The translations under genes were made by a program, and so were the position numbers. Of a stretch of 16,979 nt of DNA, positions 14,689 to 16,979 are shown piece after piece. Source of the stretch: an uncultured Lachnospiraceae bacterium (GTDB lineage Bacteria; Bacillota; Clostridia; Lachnospirales; Lachnospiraceae); assembly GCA_910577445.1 (NCBI GenBank), contig CAJTMZ010000077.1, forward strand, positions 3,019 through 19,997, read 5' to 3'. Numbering within the stretch: position 1 is the first letter of the stretch; every line of letters starts with the position of its first letter. The notes under the pieces were generated by a model that saw only the letters and a list, made by a program, of their open reading frames with translations, made no database searches and had not been told where the DNA came from.

Positions 14689-15438
14689 TTATTTCCCGGC
14701 GCTCTCCTTATCTGCCTCCCGGCGGCTGTGCTCTCTTTCCTGTCTGGAAAACACGCACCCGCAGTAATCCTGCCGGTAAAGGCCGTACCGCCCTGACAAC
14801 TCGATGGACTGCTTATAGCCGTCTTTTTTCTTAAAATCAGATGGCAGAAAGGTTACCCCATACCTCCCGGAAAGCCTTTCTCCGATTTCGTTGATTTTGG
14901 ACGCATTTTTTAAGGGGCTGATGGTCAGCGTGGTGGTAAAGTAGTCCGCTCCCAATGCTTTCGCCTGTTCTGCGGTTTCCGCAAGACGCAGCTCAAAACA
15001 GGCGAAGCACCGCTCTCCGCCTTCCCGGCACTGCTCCAGACCTTTCACCCTCTCAAAAAAGACCTTTGCATCATAGTCCCCCTCCAGAATTTCTATCGGG
15101 TATGCGTCTGCCCTCCCGGTGCATACGCTTTCTCCTGCCGGCTTTTCATTTCCCACGCAGACGCCCGCCGCCGTATTTTGGGCGCAAAGAATATCTTCCG
15201 CAAGCCGCGCATTCATTTCTGCAATCAGCCGTTTTTGCTCCGCCGCTCTTTTTTGGTATTCCGTATCTTCCGTTATATTGGGATTAAAATAAAACACCGT
15301 TATGCGGAAAAAAGACCGCAGATAAGCAAGCACATAGCTGCTGCAGGGTGCGCAGCAGCTATGAAGCAGCAGTTTACGGCCTTTGTTTTCCGGGTTCTGC
15401 AGTATTCTGTCGAGTTCTTTTGAATAATTTCTGTTCAT
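14689..15438 (-). CDS. queH: Epoxyqueuosine reductase QueH
   Basis: An iron-sulfur enzyme of 249 residues that completes queuosine in tRNA by reducing epoxyqueuosine. Conserved cysteines are all present: CC and C in HSCCAPC (28, 29, 32), CFAC (144-147) and YCGC (226-228), together with DYFTTTLTISPLKN (165-178) and PSDFKKKDGYKQS (199-211). Between EMNA and YPIEILEGDYD there is an unusual stretch at about 78-112 with three extra cysteines (85, 94, 106), which most relatives seem to lack. I chose the ATG at 15438, with AGGA six bases upstream, because MNRNYSKELDRIL fits the family start; a TTG at 15516 would add 26 residues. It follows purA by 90 bases with no clear terminator, so read-through from purA is likely. 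Confidence 0.92.
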   Translation of the reverse strand: MNRNYSKELDRILQNPENKGRKLLLHSCCAPCSSYVLAYLRSFFRITVFYFNPNITEDTEYQKRAAEQKRLIAEMNARLAEDILCAQNTAAGVCVGNEKPAGESVCTGRADAYPIEILEGDYDAKVFFERVKGLEQCREGGERCFACFELRLAETAEQAKALGADYFTTTLTISPLKNASKINEIGERLSGRYGVTFLPSDFKKKDGYKQSIELSGRYGLYRQDYCGCVFSRQEREHSRREADKESAGK

Positions 15439-15528
15439 TCTTTTCCTGTTCTCCCACCATGCGGCTGCCCTGGCCGCCTCTTTCAATGCATGGATTCGTT
15501 TCTTATCCGGCGGCAACCCGCGTACCTG

Positions 15529-16821
15529 TTATTTGCGCAGCGGGCTTTCTCTGTAAATAATGTCGCTTCTGCCCGGTCCGTTGGAAACCATGGTAATCGG
15601 ATATCCAATCTGTTCCTCGATAAATTCCACATATCTGCGGCAGTTTTCCGGCAAATCCTCATACTTTTTGATTCCCCGGATATCGCATTTCCATCCGGGA
15701 AGCTTTTTAAGCACCGGCTTTGCCCTGTCAAGCTTCCAGGTTACAGGGAAATCCGTCGTTACCTCCCCGCCGATATCATAGCCCACACAGACGGGAATCT
15801 CATCCAGATACCCTAACACATCCAGAACGGTAAACGCCACGTCGGTGGTTCCCTGCAGTCTGCAACCATATCTGGAAGCCACGCAGTCAAACCATCCCAT
15901 CCTTCTCGGCCGCCCGGTGGTCGCGCCATACTCTCCGCCGTCGCCGCCCCGCCGCCGAAGTTCCTCCGCCTCGTCGCCGAAAATTTCCGACACAAAAGCG
16001 CCCGCTCCCACCGCCGAAGAGTAAGCCTTGCACACGGTGATAATTTCCTTTATCTCATAGGGCGGAATCCCGGCTCCGATTGCACCGTAGGCCGCAAGGG
16101 TGGAGGAAGAGGTCACCATGGGATAAATACCGTGGTCCGTATCCTTTAATGTGCCAAGCTGGCCCTCTAACAGAATCGTTTTTCCGTCCTTCAACGCCTT
16201 ATCCAGATAAGCGGACACATCGCACACATAAGGCGCTACCATCTCTTTATATTCCCGGAGGGTTTCAAGAAGCTGCTTCGAATCAATCAGGGGCTTATGA
16301 TACATATGCTCCAGCATCACATTTTTCTGCCCGCAGACCCTCTCTACCTTTTCTTTCAGGCCCTCCTCGTCAAAAAGCTCGCTGACCTGAAAACCGATTT
16401 TTGCATATTTATCCGAATAAAAAGGCGCGATGCCCGACTTGGTGGAGCCGAAAGATTTTCCTCCCAACCGCTCCTCCTCGTACTGGTCAAGCAGTATATG
16501 GTAGGGCATTACCATCTGCGCCCTTTCCGATACCAGTATTTTGGGCATTGGCACGTTTCTGTCGGTGATTGATTTGATTTCATTAAAAAATACCGGAATG
16601 TTGAGGGCCACGCCGTTTCCGATTACGCTGGTGGTGTGGCTGTAAAATACGCCGGAAGGCAGCGTGTGCAGTGCAAATTTTCCGTAATCGTTGACGATTG
16701 TGTGGCCCGCGTTGGCCCCGCCCTGAAAACGGACAATAATATCCGCCTGCTGCGCCAGCATATCCGTGATTTTACCTTTTCCTTCGTCGCCCCAGTTTGC
16801 TCCTACTACCGCTTTAACCAT
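15529..16821 (-). CDS. purA: Adenylosuccinate synthetase
   Basis: A complete 430-residue PurA, the usual length. It joins IMP and aspartate using GTP, the first committed step from IMP to AMP. Conserved parts include GDEGKGK (11-17, with catalytic D12), the GANAGHT segment (catalytic H40), LLEGQLGTLKDTDHGIYPMVTSSS, and ATTGRPRRMGWFD near 305. The ATG at 16821 has AGGAGG with an eight-base gap. It is the first gene of a purA-queH unit and has a long folded leader and its own promoter. It is cytoplasmic and shows no anomalies. Confidence 0.98.
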   Translation of the reverse strand: MVKAVVGANWGDEGKGKITDMLAQQADIIVRFQGGANAGHTIVNDYGKFALHTLPSGVFYSHTTSVIGNGVALNIPVFFNEIKSITDRNVPMPKILVSERAQMVMPYHILLDQYEEERLGGKSFGSTKSGIAPFYSDKYAKIGFQVSELFDEEGLKEKVERVCGQKNVMLEHMYHKPLIDSKQLLETLREYKEMVAPYVCDVSAYLDKALKDGKTILLEGQLGTLKDTDHGIYPMVTSSSTLAAYGAIGAGIPPYEIKEIITVCKAYSSAVGAGAFVSEIFGDEAEELRRRGGDGGEYGATTGRPRRMGWFDCVASRYGCRLQGTTDVAFTVLDVLGYLDEIPVCVGYDIGGEVTTDFPVTWKLDRAKPVLKKLPGWKCDIRGIKKYEDLPENCRRYVEFIEEQIGYPITMVSNGPGRSDIIYRESPLRK

Positions 16822-16859
16822 TTTCCATTCCTCCTATTTTAAGTTCCGCTTCGTCCCTT

Positions 16860-16923
16860 ACAGTACACCTTGACTAAATCAATTTCCGCACGCTTCGCGC
16901 TCTGAAATTGATTTGTGCACTGT
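16860..16923 (-). promoter_or_regulatory. Long stem-loop in the purA leader
   Basis: On the minus strand ACAGTGCAC pairs with GTGTACTGT (nine pairs, one G-U), continuing directly into AAATCAATTTC with GAAATTGATTT (eleven perfect pairs), with a single seven-base bulge AGTCAAG on the 3' side. The tip has a small GCGC-GAA-GCGT hairpin. The element fills most of the 113-base leader. It has no T-run and no purine-riboswitch core that I can recognise. Confidence 0.7.
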
Positions 16924-16941
16924 TCGGAAATTTACGTTATG

Positions 16942-16970
16942 ATTATAGCGCAGGGATAGTCATAAGTAAA
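16942..16970 (-). promoter_or_regulatory. Promoter of purA-queH
   Basis: A perfect -10 TATAAT (16942-16947) and -35 TTTACT (16965-16970) with a 17-base spacer on the minus strand. Transcription would begin near 16935, just outside the long hairpin. Confidence 0.75.
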
Positions 16971-16979
16971 ATCAATATT

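Noticed and set aside
16822..16934. Purine (guanine/adenine) riboswitch before purA
   Set aside because: The three-way junction with paired loops and the conserved core cannot be found; the region folds as one long hairpin instead.

Overview
The window looks like core chromosome of a Gram-positive Clostridia bacterium, most likely a member of the Lachnospiraceae. The reasons are purine-rich Shine-Dalgarno sites (AGGAGG types) before most genes, a textbook T-box leader, the QueH, ArgS and PurA protein types, an ABC-class ATPase (COG3044 type), and a SPFH / ribbon-helix-helix / YbjQ trio. The genus cannot be fixed from what I can see. There is no phage, insertion sequence, CRISPR array or integrase.

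Region 1 (1-4740, minus strand) is a tight five-gene run read from right to left: RNase H with an N-terminal viroplasmin-type domain, a MraY-like phosphosugar transferase with a GTG start, a dCMP-deaminase family enzyme, a VWA-like protein whose upstream metallopeptidase motif has lost its glutamate, and a MoxR-type AAA ATPase that runs off the left edge. Gaps are 7-48 bases, so one transcript is likely. The last two genes form the familiar but functionally obscure AAA/VWA pairing.

Region 2 (4741-6557, plus strand) diverges from it. A good sigma-A promoter drives a two-helix membrane SPFH protein, a 67-residue Arc-like ribbon-helix-helix protein and a YbjQ-family protein, ending at a bidirectional terminator shared with the converging trpB.

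Region 3 (6594-8415, minus) is a stand-alone TrpB2-type tryptophan synthase beta chain behind a complete T-box leader with a TGG (Trp) specifier, so the gene is predicted to be switched on when charged tRNA-Trp is scarce.

Region 4 (8499-10750) is a divergent MerR regulator / MATE efflux pair. The MATE promoter has the 19-base spacer typical of MerR control, with a perfect 7+7 inverted repeat inside it, and its -10 overlaps the -10 of the regulator's own promoter.

Region 5 (10826-16970, minus) holds tRNA-Gly(CCC) with its own promoter and terminator, the COG3044 ATPase just behind argS, then queH and purA. Both argS and purA have long, strongly folded 5' leaders that I do not recognise as a known riboswitch or T-box. 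These leaders, the SPFH/RHH/YbjQ trio and the AAA/VWA operon are the parts most worth a second look. Most of the rest is ordinary housekeeping.
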